The notes under the pieces are model-generated. The model saw only the letters and a list, made by a program, of their open reading frames with translations, searched no databases and had not been told where the DNA came from. A stretch of 64,000 nucleotides of DNA from Sorangium cellulosum (lineage in GTDB: Bacteria; Myxococcota_A; Polyangia; Polyangiales; Polyangiaceae): contig NZ_CP012670.1 in the NCBI RefSeq assembly GCF_004135735.1, forward strand, positions 6,402,501 through 6,466,500, in the 5' to 3' direction. Both the position numbers and the translations under genes were made by a program. The first letter of the stretch is position 1; every line of letters starts with the position of its first letter. Below are positions 33,653-42,700 of the stretch, one piece after another.

Positions 33653-34114
33653 GTGACCCTGCTCAGCTGGATCGACACGCTGTTCTTCGGCGTCCACCGC
33701 ATCTTCGCCGCCGGGATCGAGCTACCAGAGCGGCCCGCGCTCAACTTCGTCGGCGCGGTCTGCACCGACAACCCCGCCGAGAATCGGACCGACGTGTTCA
33801 TCCCGGGGATCTGGCAGGTCAGCCCCATCGTGACGAGCACCTACACGGCCCGCTTGGGCGAGCTCGTCAAGGTCAACCTGAACGACCCGGTGACCATCAC
33901 GCTCCCGTCGGCCCTGGGGAACGTCGGCGCGGAGATCTTGATCAAGGAGGTCGTCGGAGGGAGCAGGACGCTGACGCTCGCCGCCGGGACCGGGCAGACC
34001 ATCGAGGGCGCTCCCACGTTCAGCCACAGCGGTCCGTGGGCGTGCCTCCGGCTGATGAGCGACGGCACAGGCTGGCTCGTCGTCGGCTTCTACGAGGGGC
34101 CGCCCCCCTCATGA
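33653..34114 (+). CDS. Phage tail-fibre-like small protein
   Basis: 153 residues from GTG 33653 with GGGAG six bases upstream. The segment ALNFVGAVCTDNPAENRTDVFIPG followed by VTITLPSALGNVGAEILIKEV, TLTLAAGTGQTIEGAPTFS and LMSDGTGWLVVG has the beta-repeat style of the C-terminal domain in phage tail-fibre and tail-spike proteins. No other phage gene is adjacent, so it is an orphan. A longer start at GTG 33617 is possible. Confidence 0.55.
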   Translation: MTLLSWIDTLFFGVHRIFAAGIELPERPALNFVGAVCTDNPAENRTDVFIPGIWQVSPIVTSTYTARLGELVKVNLNDPVTITLPSALGNVGAEILIKEVVGGSRTLTLAAGTGQTIEGAPTFSHSGPWACLRLMSDGTGWLVVGFYEGPPPS

Positions 34115-34328
34115 ACGCCGAGCCTCCCCCTGCGGGGCCTCCCCCCTGCGGGGCTCCCTGCAGAGAGCGGGGCGGGCGAGGCCGACGGGAACGATCCCGC
34201 CACGGGCGGCGGGTCCGCGTCGGGCGGCGTACCCCGCCCGAGGGGACGGCGATCTTCGTAGTGGCTGCCCGCCCGCCGGGTGGAACTGCCGCGGGAGCGT
34301 CATTCGAAGGGGGCCGGCGGCAACCGAA

Positions 34329-34360
34329 CGTCGACAGACGTCGACGCGCTCTGCTATCCT
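34329..34360 (+). promoter_or_regulatory. Sigma-70-like promoter with overlapping palindrome
   Basis: TCGACA (34331-34336), 18-base spacer, TATCCT (34355-34360), 34 bases upstream of the DACNV-like start. CGTCGAC-N4-GTCGACG (34329-34346) overlaps the -35 box and could be an operator. Confidence 0.45.
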
Positions 34361-34393
34361 CGCTGAAACTCCAATGCCAGGATCACAACCCCC

Positions 34394-35714
34394 ATGACCC
34401 GCATCGTCTCGCCGGAGATATTCGCAGAACACCTGGCCTCCCAGTTGCTTTCCAGCGACGTGGACCCCGCTCCCAGCAAAGATGAATTAAGAGAGATGAT
34501 CCTGGTCGCATTTTACGCCAGCATCACCAAGGAAGAGGGGCGCGATCTGAAGTTCGTGATCGCCCTCGTAAACACCGAAACATTACAATCCTCTCAGAGC
34601 GGATTAGACGCATGGTGTCCGTGCGTTTTCACACAACCCATCGACTTCAATGTGACTGCAGTGGCCAAGCCAGCCCCCGCAGTCAACCCCAATTACAGCG
34701 TAATCGCAGTCCAGTCCATCGACAAATCTTTGAAGATCGTTGGCGTCATACGAACCAGCCGCAACGAGTACCGACAGAGCCGCAACGAGCCATACCCAAC
34801 GCGACTGACCCCATGGAAGTGCCTGATAATAAAATCGCTCGGCACTGGCCAACTACGAGTCGACGTTGGCTTTCTTTACGTCGCATCCCTGACGAGAGGC
34901 ACAATAGTCGACCACGATGAATATCGTCAGTCCAGGCCCGTCGCCGTACACAAGCAACTATACAAATTGGCCTCCAGAAGTGGTCTAGACGAATTCGATT
35001 ACGCACACGTAGTACACCGCACACTACTCAGCTTGCCAGACCGTGGTCATGGCGGAATCATCATTATCCAACATGATTCAGAATACAAATATCTAGAAGG
35101 CGGTTACCGGATCGCGTCTGGCGGCACCAATCTATTGGACGCAGTGCACCAACTCGGCGGACGCGACCTCGCAACATCGCGCATTCATATTCCAGCAGTC
35201 GCCCTTACGTTGCATACCAAAGAGACCGAAGCTGAACGACAAGAGCGACTTGATTTCGAGCGCCGACATCGGGAGATCAAGAAGGAACTAGAGGTGCTTC
35301 GTATGATCGAAGATGCAACGAACTTTGCCGCCAACCTCGCATCTGTCGATGGCGCTCTCGTCTTGAACACAAATCTCACGATCGCATCGTTTGGCGCAAG
35401 AATACTTCGCACCGACGACGAGTTCCGCGTAATAGATACCCTTCATGCGAACACAGAAGCAACATCCGAGACACGGACGCACAATCCAATAAAAAAAACA
35501 CCTCGGAACGCGTCACAACTCAGCAGCAAGCTTCGCCTTCCGCTCGCCAGAATCTCTGATATTCGCTGCATCCGAAGATGGCATATTAAGCGCCATGCTT
35601 CGCCGGAAATCAGAAAACCACGTAAGCATCTGGCGACCAATGTCGCTTACGTGGTCATTTCCTTTTCGATCTACGCACAGGCAAGAATCGACACCGCCAA
35701 TTTCCACTGAGTAG
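34394..35714 (+). CDS. DisA/DACNV-like sensor protein, interrupted by one-base frameshift
   Basis: In the start frame the product runs MTRIVSPEIFAEHLA to DGALVLNTNLTIASFGARI near residue 325, then loses similarity. After the A8 tract at 35491-35498 the +1 frame reads KKHLGTRHNSAASFAFRSPESL and continues to TAG at 35712-35714. DGA--GFGA plus GTRHxSAASF are the hallmark motifs of DisA-like DAC folds, here most like the DACNV sensor group linked to nucleotide signalling. One A fewer would restore a ~439-residue protein. The unshifted frame ends at 35710. GC content is near 53% in sampled lines, far below the surroundings, indicating transfer. Confidence 0.7.
35491..35498 (+). other. A8 slippery tract at the frameshift point
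   Basis: Eight consecutive A residues in an otherwise GC-rich genome, exactly where the reading frame of the DACNV-like domain changes. Seven A would give an uninterrupted gene. It may be a mutation, a sequencing error or a site of ribosomal or polymerase slippage. Confidence 0.7.
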
Positions 35715-36070
35715 CCTCGGTGCGACAATTCGGGCCTGGTCCTACGGAGCGGCTATTGGCGGTACTGATTATTGCGCCCAAGAGTTAGACGTGGTGAAAG
35801 CTCTCGGGCGTCGCGAACGACCGCGGTACTGCGGACCCAGCGGTCCGGCTCGGCGGGGTCGGTGCTCGCGAGGGCGCGCTCCCGCGCTGCCGCGGGCCAC
35901 GAGACCTCCAGCCCGTGCCTCTGGACCAAGCAGCGACGGTCGGCTACCCCATCAGTAGTTCATCTTACAAACGGGCGTGCCGTCCGTCTTCGAGCAGCAC
36001 CCGGGGCGGGGAGCCGAAGGCGAGTACGCCTCCCCAGCGACGAGGCAGGCTTAGCGCATCCGCGGGTAGC
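35715..36070. other. Intergenic stretch in the island
   Basis: About 355 bases. The first 80 are AT-richer and continue the composition of the preceding gene, the rest returns to high GC. No start/stop arrangement or homology is convincing. Confidence 0.35.
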
Positions 36071-36343
36071 TCATTCTCCCTCCTTCATTCGCGGCTCGAG
36101 GGGCGGATCGAGCGCATCGCCGTGCAACTCGCTCAGCAGGATCGCCGCGTGCCGAGCTCCGCTCTCGATCGCGTCGAGAGGATCTTCCCCAGATACATTG
36201 TAATTGCGCCCGTCGACTTCCACAGGGACAACCCAAGGCCACTTTTTCTCCGGTGGGTTTCGGGTCGGCTCGTGGATGCGAACCACGATGTCGCGCGGCT
36301 CGCCGTCCTCTCCGGTCACCTTGAAGACTAGTTCGATCGTCAC
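36071..36343 (-). CDS. Small DUF6968-like protein
   Basis: 90 residues from GTG 36343, with AGGAGG six bases upstream and a GTGA overlap with the stop of the preceding lipoprotein gene. The sequence VTIELVFKVTGEDGEPRDIVVRI, WPWVVPVEVDG, GEDPLDAIESGARHAAILL has the two-strand plus helix pattern I associate with DUF6968. There is no signal peptide, so it is cytoplasmic. It is the last gene of a three-gene overlapping operon. Confidence 0.6.
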   Translation of the reverse strand: MTIELVFKVTGEDGEPRDIVVRIHEPTRNPPEKKWPWVVPVEVDGRNYNVSGEDPLDAIESGARHAAILLSELHGDALDPPLEPRMKEGE

Positions 36344-36903
36344 TTGCACCTCCTGTCGCAGTCTTTGAGGCATCGCCCAAGTTCTTCGGTGCATTGGCTC
36401 CGACAGTTCCTGTCCCCCTTTGGACAGTTGTCGTAGCACCGTTCCCAGAGTTGATCACACTTTTCCTTACATGCCTCTTTGCAGTCGGACGACCTTGAGC
36501 CTGTCCCCCACTCGCAAGAGCCGCAAGACTGCGCTTCGGAGCTCTTCCCGACTCCGTAGGCCATCTCGCAATAGTCCTTGGCTTCATCGAGTGACGCATG
36601 CTTGCCCTGGTACAGGGTCGTGCAGGTAGCTGCGCTTCCACCACAGATGCTCGAGCCGGCCTTCCATGTGACCGTACACGTCACCGTTTGCGAGGCGCAC
36701 AGATCATAGGAACCATAGTTACCGTCGGTGCTTTGCGGCTTCCGCGGCACGTTGCCGAAGCCTCCTGCCCCCGTCGGGTAGATGATGCCGCCGCCGGCAC
36801 CGCTCGTTTCATCACCGGGAAGCCAGCACTCACCGACGTCGAAATTGCAAGCGACAAGACCAGCGATAAGACCGACAAGCAGGACCGCAAAAGCTCTGTT
36901 CAT
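36340..36903 (-). CDS. Cysteine-rich lipoprotein
   Basis: 187 residues from ATG 36903 with GGGGAG eight bases upstream. Signal MNRAFAVLLVGLIAGLVAC, lipobox LVAC. Mature part holds ~20 cysteines, many in the C-terminal half (CGSCEWG, DCKEACKEKCDQLWERCYDNC, CRSQCTEELGRCLKDCDRRCK), suggesting a disulfide- or metal-rich domain of paired CxxxC spacings. Unknown family. Its start overlaps the stop of the upstream outer-membrane-type gene (ATGA) and its stop overlaps the downstream start. Confidence 0.75.
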   Translation of the reverse strand: MNRAFAVLLVGLIAGLVACNFDVGECWLPGDETSGAGGGIIYPTGAGGFGNVPRKPQSTDGNYGSYDLCASQTVTCTVTWKAGSSICGGSAATCTTLYQGKHASLDEAKDYCEMAYGVGKSSEAQSCGSCEWGTGSRSSDCKEACKEKCDQLWERCYDNCPKGDRNCRSQCTEELGRCLKDCDRRCK

Positions 36904-37445
36904 TTCGACTCTCCCCCAAATCTCCAAACAGGCCCAGCAGCGACCATCGCCACCCAGCTACCATGAAGCACACGACTATCTCCACCAGCCCAATCCAGGT
37001 TAGCGCTCACGGACACGCCCAGGGGCTCGGAGAAGTACCAGTCGGCCTGGGCGTGACCGCCCGGAGCAACCCCCACCACTCGGTTGCAGCTCATGGGGCC
37101 GCACACCGGCATCGCGTAGATCGACACGGATGGCCCGAGGCTCGCCTTGCCCGTCTTCCAGGCGTACACGAGGGAGATTGCTGTTCGATCGTAGATCCCG
37201 ACGCGAGAGCCAGGAACGACGCTGAACATGTTGTGGAGCTCGATCTGGAAGTCCTTCTCTCGGCGCCAGAGCAATCCGCCGAAGGGGCTCAGCGCGAGCC
37301 TCGGGCCAGTCCCGATCTGGAACCCGCCCACGCTCACGCCACCGCTGAGCTCGAACGCCCTTGCCGGCGCCGGAACGACGACGAGCGCGCAGGCACAGAC
37401 GCACAGCACGAGCGCCTTCGCCTGCCTCTTCGGCCCGTGGCCCAT
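36900..37445 (-). CDS. Outer-membrane beta-barrel-like protein
   Basis: 181 residues. Signal peptide MGHGPKRQAKALVLCVCACALVVVPAPARA then alternating polar/nonpolar strands (FELSGGVSVGGFQIGTGPRLALSPFGGLLWRR, VGIYDRTAISLVYAWKTG, AQADWYFSEPLGVSVSANLDW) ending in aromatic VWRFGG. This is the pattern of a small 8-strand barrel or surface protein. It is the first gene of the overlapping operon, preceded by GGGGGGTGA ten bases from the ATG. No named family recognised. Confidence 0.65.
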   Translation of the reverse strand: MGHGPKRQAKALVLCVCACALVVVPAPARAFELSGGVSVGGFQIGTGPRLALSPFGGLLWRREKDFQIELHNMFSVVPGSRVGIYDRTAISLVYAWKTGKASLGPSVSIYAMPVCGPMSCNRVVGVAPGGHAQADWYFSEPLGVSVSANLDWAGGDSRVLHGSWVAMVAAGPVWRFGGESK

Positions 37446-37818
37446 GCTTCACCCCCCATGGGCACCGTCCTCCTGCTGGAAGCCGGCGTCAACCGGTAAT
37501 CCAGGATCCAATCATGTCCACACTGTCACCACGCCTACGGCGAGCCGTGCGCTGGCCCGGAGGGGCTCCAACCAGTGCTTACGAGCATCGTCCTGGGTTC
37601 GTTTGTCTCCGTGTGACCTCCGTGTGCCCCGACGTCAGGGCACGAGACTTCACGAGAGGGCACGAGAGGGTACGGGAGGAATCGAACCCGCGATGGCGTC
37701 TGACACCGCTCCGATGCGTCCGACGCGGCGATCGCCGTATCTCTCGCGCATGCTGGTCATCGGATCAGATCCGGGTTCGATTCCCGGCGCCTCCACTCAG
37801 AAGCAGCCGTGTTCTTTG
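37446..37818. other. Island segment with tRNA-like fragments
   Basis: No protein gene. Holds a T-arm-like sequence on the minus strand (37675-37691, GCGGG-loop TTCGATT-CCTCC with one mismatch), a better one on the plus strand at 37771-37795, and one half of an imperfect direct repeat at 37611-37633. Confidence 0.5.
37771..37795 (+). other. tRNA/tmRNA 3'-end fragment, possible attachment site
   Basis: CCGGG, loop TTCGATT, CCCGG, then CGCCTCC and A: a perfect T-arm plus the 3' acceptor strand of a tRNA or tmRNA, without CCA. No matching 5' acceptor GGAGGCG or anticodon arm is found upstream, so the gene is not intact. Such fragments mark integrase attachment sites. It abuts the IS110 element. 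Confidence 0.6.
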
Positions 37819-39047
37819 TCAAGCAGCAACTTGCCAGGGCCGTGCTGCTTTCGCCATCGCGTTGAGGATGGTCAGCAGCTTGTGCATGCATGCCGTCATG
37901 GCGACCTTGTACGGCTTACCGGCAGCGCGTAGCCGGTCGTAGAAGGCGCGAATGACGGGGTTGCATCGCACAGCGGTGACGCTGGCCATGTAGAGCATCG
38001 AGCGCACGGAGGCGCGTCCGCCCCAGATCGCTCGCCGTCCCTTGACGTTGCCGCTGTCGCGGTTGAATGGGGCCACGCCCACGAGCGCCGCGACCTGCTT
38101 GCGGTTGAGCGTTCCCAGCTCAGGCAGGTCGAGCAGCAGCGTGCGTGAGGTCCCCGGCCCGACGCCGGGCACCGACCGGAGCAGCTTGTCCTTCGCCTGC
38201 CAGACCGGGCTCTGCTCGATCTTGATCTTGAGCTCGTCGTCGAGGTTCTGCAGCTCCTTCTCGATCATCGTGATCATGAGCTCGATGCTTGCGACGACCC
38301 GCGCCACCTTGCGCGGCCCGAGCAGGCCGGAGAGGCGGTTCTTCTCCGCCACGATCATGGCGACCAGCTGGCGCCGGCGTGCTAGCAGCAACCCCAGCTC
38401 CATGGTCGTTGCCTCGGGCATGGGCGTCAGCGGCGGCTGCACGGCGGCGGCGAAGTGCGCGATGCACTTGGCGTCAATTCGATCGGTCTTGGCCTGCCGG
38501 CCGGTGGCTCGCGCAAAGTTGCGGATCTGGAGCGGGTTGACCACAGCCACGGGCAGGCTGGCAACGCTGAGCGCTGCCAAGACCGCCATTTCCAGGCCTC
38601 CCGTGGCTTCCAGCACAATCAGCGCTGGCTGCACCTCGCGAAGGCGGCGAACCAGCTCTTGCAGGCCTTCCTCGTCATACGCAAGCCGTCCGCCCGCGTT
38701 CTCGCCGTGCATCGCCCAGTCCAGATGCTCTTTGGAGACGTCGATCCCTACGAACGCACCCACGTGAGTTCCTTCCCTCTTCATCGCTGTAACATCCGGC
38801 CCCAGTCGCCCATCCTTGCGAAAGATGCGAGCTTTCCCTCAGGCAGCCGTACGGGCTCATCCAGGACCTACGGCGCGGCGACCCATGCTTCTGAACGGTC
38901 TATCAACCCAGACACGATCGGTCTGCCGCGCGTAGCTTTCTGGCTGCTCGCCGCGAGAGTTGTCCACAAATCCACAGGATGCCGGTCTCCCCCCGGCCCC
39001 CCCTCGGTACGACGGCGACGTGGATCCAGTACGCTCGCGGTACATAC
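37796..39047 (-). mobile_element. IS110-family insertion sequence (ends approximate)
   Basis: Defined by the transposase gene. IS110 elements have no inverted termini, so ends cannot be read directly. CTCAG-AA-GCAGCCGT at 37796-37810 and CTCAG-GCAGCCGT at 38838-38850 are similar and might be subterminal. The ~280 bases upstream of the gene are the expected position of the element's noncoding (bridge RNA) segment. Confidence 0.5.
37819..38763 (-). CDS. IS110-family DEDD transposase
   Basis: 314 residues from GTG 38763, seven bases after AAGGA. An ATG at 38784 is an alternative without a ribosome site. The RuvC-like N-terminal domain shows FVGIDVSKEHLDWA (D), LIVLEATGG (E) and KTDRIDAKCIAHF (D-D). 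The C-terminal Transposase_20 domain has SVPGVGPGTSRTLL and NRDSGNVKGRRAIWGGRASVRSMLYM with its catalytic serine. Full length for the family, no truncation. It catalyses site-specific recombination, guided in characterised members by an element-encoded RNA. Confidence 0.92.
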   Translation of the reverse strand: MGAFVGIDVSKEHLDWAMHGENAGGRLAYDEEGLQELVRRLREVQPALIVLEATGGLEMAVLAALSVASLPVAVVNPLQIRNFARATGRQAKTDRIDAKCIAHFAAAVQPPLTPMPEATTMELGLLLARRRQLVAMIVAEKNRLSGLLGPRKVARVVASIELMITMIEKELQNLDDELKIKIEQSPVWQAKDKLLRSVPGVGPGTSRTLLLDLPELGTLNRKQVAALVGVAPFNRDSGNVKGRRAIWGGRASVRSMLYMASVTAVRCNPVIRAFYDRLRAAGKPYKVAMTACMHKLLTILNAMAKAARPWQVAA

Positions 39048-39783
39048 AAGACACGGCGAGAGCCGTGTCTTTCTTCTTTGTGTGACCTGCGTGTGACCTG
39101 ACATTCTTTGTTGCGATGCTGGTTTCTGGAAGAGATAGACGTGAGATGGAGCACTTAGCCCGGATTTCGCGCCGCTCGGAGCGTCCGATCGACACTTTTC
39201 CGTGTAATTTCAAATGGTTGCATTGCACCAAGGCTTGCCCGGAAACTCACCCCGCGGTTGAAATCTGGAGCAGTCGCCTCGCTTTCGCAGGAACCGTCAG
39301 ATCCAGGTTGGATCGCCACTGACGAGGCGGATGTGGCGCGAAGTAATCGCTTAGAACGGGCGCTGCGGGTGACGCCAGGGCACGGGCTCCACGAAGCTCC
39401 ACGGCGGACACCAGACCGGCGGGGCGGCCCACCGGTCCGAGTCCACGTGCTGGCGTAGCCCGGGGGGCCGAGCAGCGGACGCCACGTCATTTCCGTTCAA
39501 TCAATCAGCATGGGACGGCCGTCGTGCTGGAACCGCTCTCTTCGGTAGCACCGGGTGCGCTACACCTTCCGAGTGCTCCGCGTCATTCCAGCAGATCGCA
39601 TGTCACGGCGGAGGAGATTGCCCTGCTGGAACGACCTGCGAGCCAGCAACGAGCGCTGACCTCTTCGTGCCGACTCTACTCGGCTGCCCGTAACTGGTCT
39701 GGTTTGGGTGTCGATGATCACCAGCTTTCGCCGGATCCTGAGCGTCACCCCATCGCCTCCCCCCGGCCCCCCTCCCCCTCCGC
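38764..39783. other. Intergenic region between IS110 and the large kinase gene
   Basis: About 1 kb. The first ~280 bases probably belong to the IS. An intrinsic terminator sits at 39048-39079, and a GTGTGACCT-CGTGTG repeat at 39080-39102 resembles 37611-37633. 39120-39783 has mixed composition and no frame I can support. It may hold degraded mobile sequence. Confidence 0.4.
39048..39079 (+). terminator. Orphan intrinsic terminator
   Basis: Stem AAGACACGGC/GCCGTGTCTT, loop GAGA, followed by TTCTTCTTT on the plus strand. No plus-strand gene precedes it now, so it may be left over from a lost gene such as an integrase. Confidence 0.75.
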
Positions 39784-42700
39784 CTACGGCCGCGCCACGA
39801 GCCGCTTGTCCTGCGCCCTCAGGTTCGACACCGCCTCGCCCACCTGCCTCGCCAGGGACGGCCCGCGCGGCACCACGAGGCCGCTCGGCCCGCCCACCCG
39901 GCCGAACGACCACGACAGCACCGAGCCCTCGGCGTCCCACGCCGCGAGCCGCTCGCGGCCCTCGGACGGCATGGCGCCGACGATCTCGCGGCGCGAGAGG
40001 TCGAGCACCGCCAGCCGGTCGGTCGAGGCGAGCAGCATCGTCGCGCCGTCGGGCGAGGCGGCGAGGTCCTCCCACTCGGCCCCGCTCGTGCCCTCGAGCA
40101 CCCGCTCCGCGGCCCCCGAGCGGCGGACCACCACGACGCCCGTCGCGTCCGCGAAGGCCACGTCGCCCGGCAGCGGGCCGTCCCCGATCGCGGTCGCCCG
40201 CGGCGTCGCGAAGCCGAGCACCCGCACCTCGCTCCGCCCCTCGTCGAGGCGCGCCACCGCGCCCGAGCTGAACGCGAGCCACAGGCCGGGGCCGACGCCG
40301 CCGCGCGCAGGGCTCGGGCGCGCCTCGTAGACGTAGCCGTCGGCCACCGTCATCGTGCGCGACGACAGATCGCCGAGCGAGATCGCGACGAGGTCGCCGT
40401 CGAGCTCCTGGAGGAACAGCGTCCGGCACGCGGCGTCGACGCCGAGGACGAACGCGGGCGTCCTCGGCACCGTGGCGTGGGTCGCGTCCGTCAGGGCGTC
40501 GAACAGCCGCCACGCGCCGCCGTCCCTCCGGTACGCGAGGAGGCGGCCGTCGTCGCAGCGGCGCAGCAGGGCGCCCGGCCACGCGGCCATCCGGCGCCGC
40601 GTGCCCTCGTCGTAGAGGCGCACCTCGTCGCCGAGCTGGATGGCCACCGTGTCGCCGCTCCGCAGCACCGCGGCGGCCGACGCGCTCGCGTCGCGGATCT
40701 CCGGGCCGCCGAGCGGATCGCGCCCCTCGAACCGCAAGAGGTGCTCGGCGGCGGGCGGCCCCGGGCTGAACAGCACCAGGTCGCGCGTGAGCACGCGGCC
40801 GTCCGGGAGCCTCCACCCGCCGAGGAAGACGTGCGGGCCCACGTCGCGCGCGGCGATGTCGCTCGCCTCGCCGCGCGACCTGAGCGGCCGCGGCGCGCGC
40901 CGGCCGAGGGGCGCCTCGCACGGCGAGCCCTCGGGCGGCGGGTCGCTCGCGGCGCGCCCGCCCTTGCGGAGGTAGTGCCAGGCCTCGCCGCTGGCCCCGC
41001 AGACGCCCAGATCGAGCCCGCCCGCGTCCCAGCGCGCCGACGCGGGCGCCGGGTCCGTCGCGAGCTCCAGGAGCGGCGGGTCGGGCCGGTCGAAGGCGTG
41101 GATCGACGTGCGGCCCTGCTGCACCAGCGCGATCACCGGGTCGCGCGGGCTGAAGCGCCCGAGCACGGCGGGCGCGCTCAGGAGGACCTCGGCGCTGTCG
41201 CGCCCCGCCGCGCCCCCGGCGCCCCCCGCCGCGCTCGCGGCGCCCCCGGACGCGCCCCCCGCGCCGGCGCCGCCCGCCGCGCTGCGGCCCGGCGCCCAGA
41301 GCAGCGCCCTGCGCCCGAGCACCGCCGCCACGCGGGCGCCGTCCGGCGAGACGCCGAGCACGTTGCCGCGGAACGGGTGCCGGTCCACCGCGCCCTCGCC
41401 GCCGCCGCGCCGCATGTCCCAGCGGGCGATCCCGCCGTCGGTCGAGCAGGCCAGCACCGGCGCCGCCTCGGCCACGTGCACCGCGCTGCTGCAGCGCACC
41501 GGCGCGACCGCGGCCAGCGCCACCGTGCCCCCCTCCCGCAGCCGGAAGACGCGGACCTCGCCCGTGACCGAGCGCGTCGCCACCGCCGTGTCGAACGCGA
41601 ACGGCGCCCGCTCGACGTGCGGCGCGTCGTGCGGCCGCAGCGCGAGCACGCGCGGCGTCCTCACGGGCGCCTCGACGCTCTCCGGATCGACGTCGAGCGC
41701 CACGTCCTCGAACACCTCGGGGTCGGGCGGGATCAGGTCGGCCACGAGCATCGCGCCGCCGGCGCCGGCGACCACCCAGCGGTCGTCCCACGGCAGCGCC
41801 GGCGCCATCACGCCGTCGAGCGTCAGGAAATGCGCGCGCGGCAGGCCCATGGCCGCGACCGCGAGGTCGAGCGGCAGCGCCCCGTCGGCCGCGCGCCGAT
41901 CCATGGCCGCGGCGATCCACGCCGCGCGGTGGTACGGGTCCTCGGTGCGGCGCGACTTGCCGACGAGCTCCGCCAGGTCCGCGCGCTCCTCGGCGGCGCG
42001 GCGCGCCGCCTCGACGCTCGCCTGGCGCGCCGCGCTCCACCGCTCGGCCGCGATCGCCGAGGCGGCCGCGAGCCCGAGCGCCGCGGCCGCGCCGATCCTC
42101 TTCGCGCGCTGGGCGCGGGCGCGCCGCACGCTCTCGCGCACGAGCGCCTGCTCGCGCCGGGGCAGCCGCGGGGCCCCGCCCGCCCGCACCTGCTCGAGCA
42201 GGTCGCGCCGCAGGAGGAAGTCCGGGCTCTCGCCGGACCGATCCCACACGTCGGCCGCCTCGCGCAGCCGCTCGAGCAGGATGAGCCGATCCATGTGCAT
42301 CGCCCGCGTGGCGGCGAGGTGCGGCCAGCCCGAGGCCAGCGCCTCGTGCGCGAGCTCCACCGCCCGGTCGCGGCGGACGACGAGGCGCGCGCGCTCCAGG
42401 GCGCCGAGCACGGCGGCGGCCTCGGCGGGCGATCCGGGGCCGCAGGCCGCCTCGACGAGCTCCTCCTCGACCCAGCGGACGCGCGAGCCGTCCATGGCGC
42501 CGAGGCGGAGCAGGAGCTCGTCGGCGATCGCCCGGTCGCGCGGGGGGAGCGACGCCATGGTCGCGTCGGCGTGCCGGGCGAGGGCGCCGCGCACGCCGCC
42601 GAGCTCCCGCCAGGCCTCGCCGCGCAGCGCGCCGCCCGGGTCGCGCGCGCTGCGCCACCAGTCGGCGAGCGCGAGCGCCACGAACGACAGCGCCGCGCCG

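Noticed and set aside
37660..37795. Intact tRNA gene
   Set aside because: T-arm and 3' acceptor strand are perfect, but no matching 5' acceptor strand, D-arm or anticodon arm could be found upstream.
39120..39783. Transposase remnant before the large kinase gene
   Set aside because: Short frames on both strands look degraded, but I could not match any segment to a known transposase motif.
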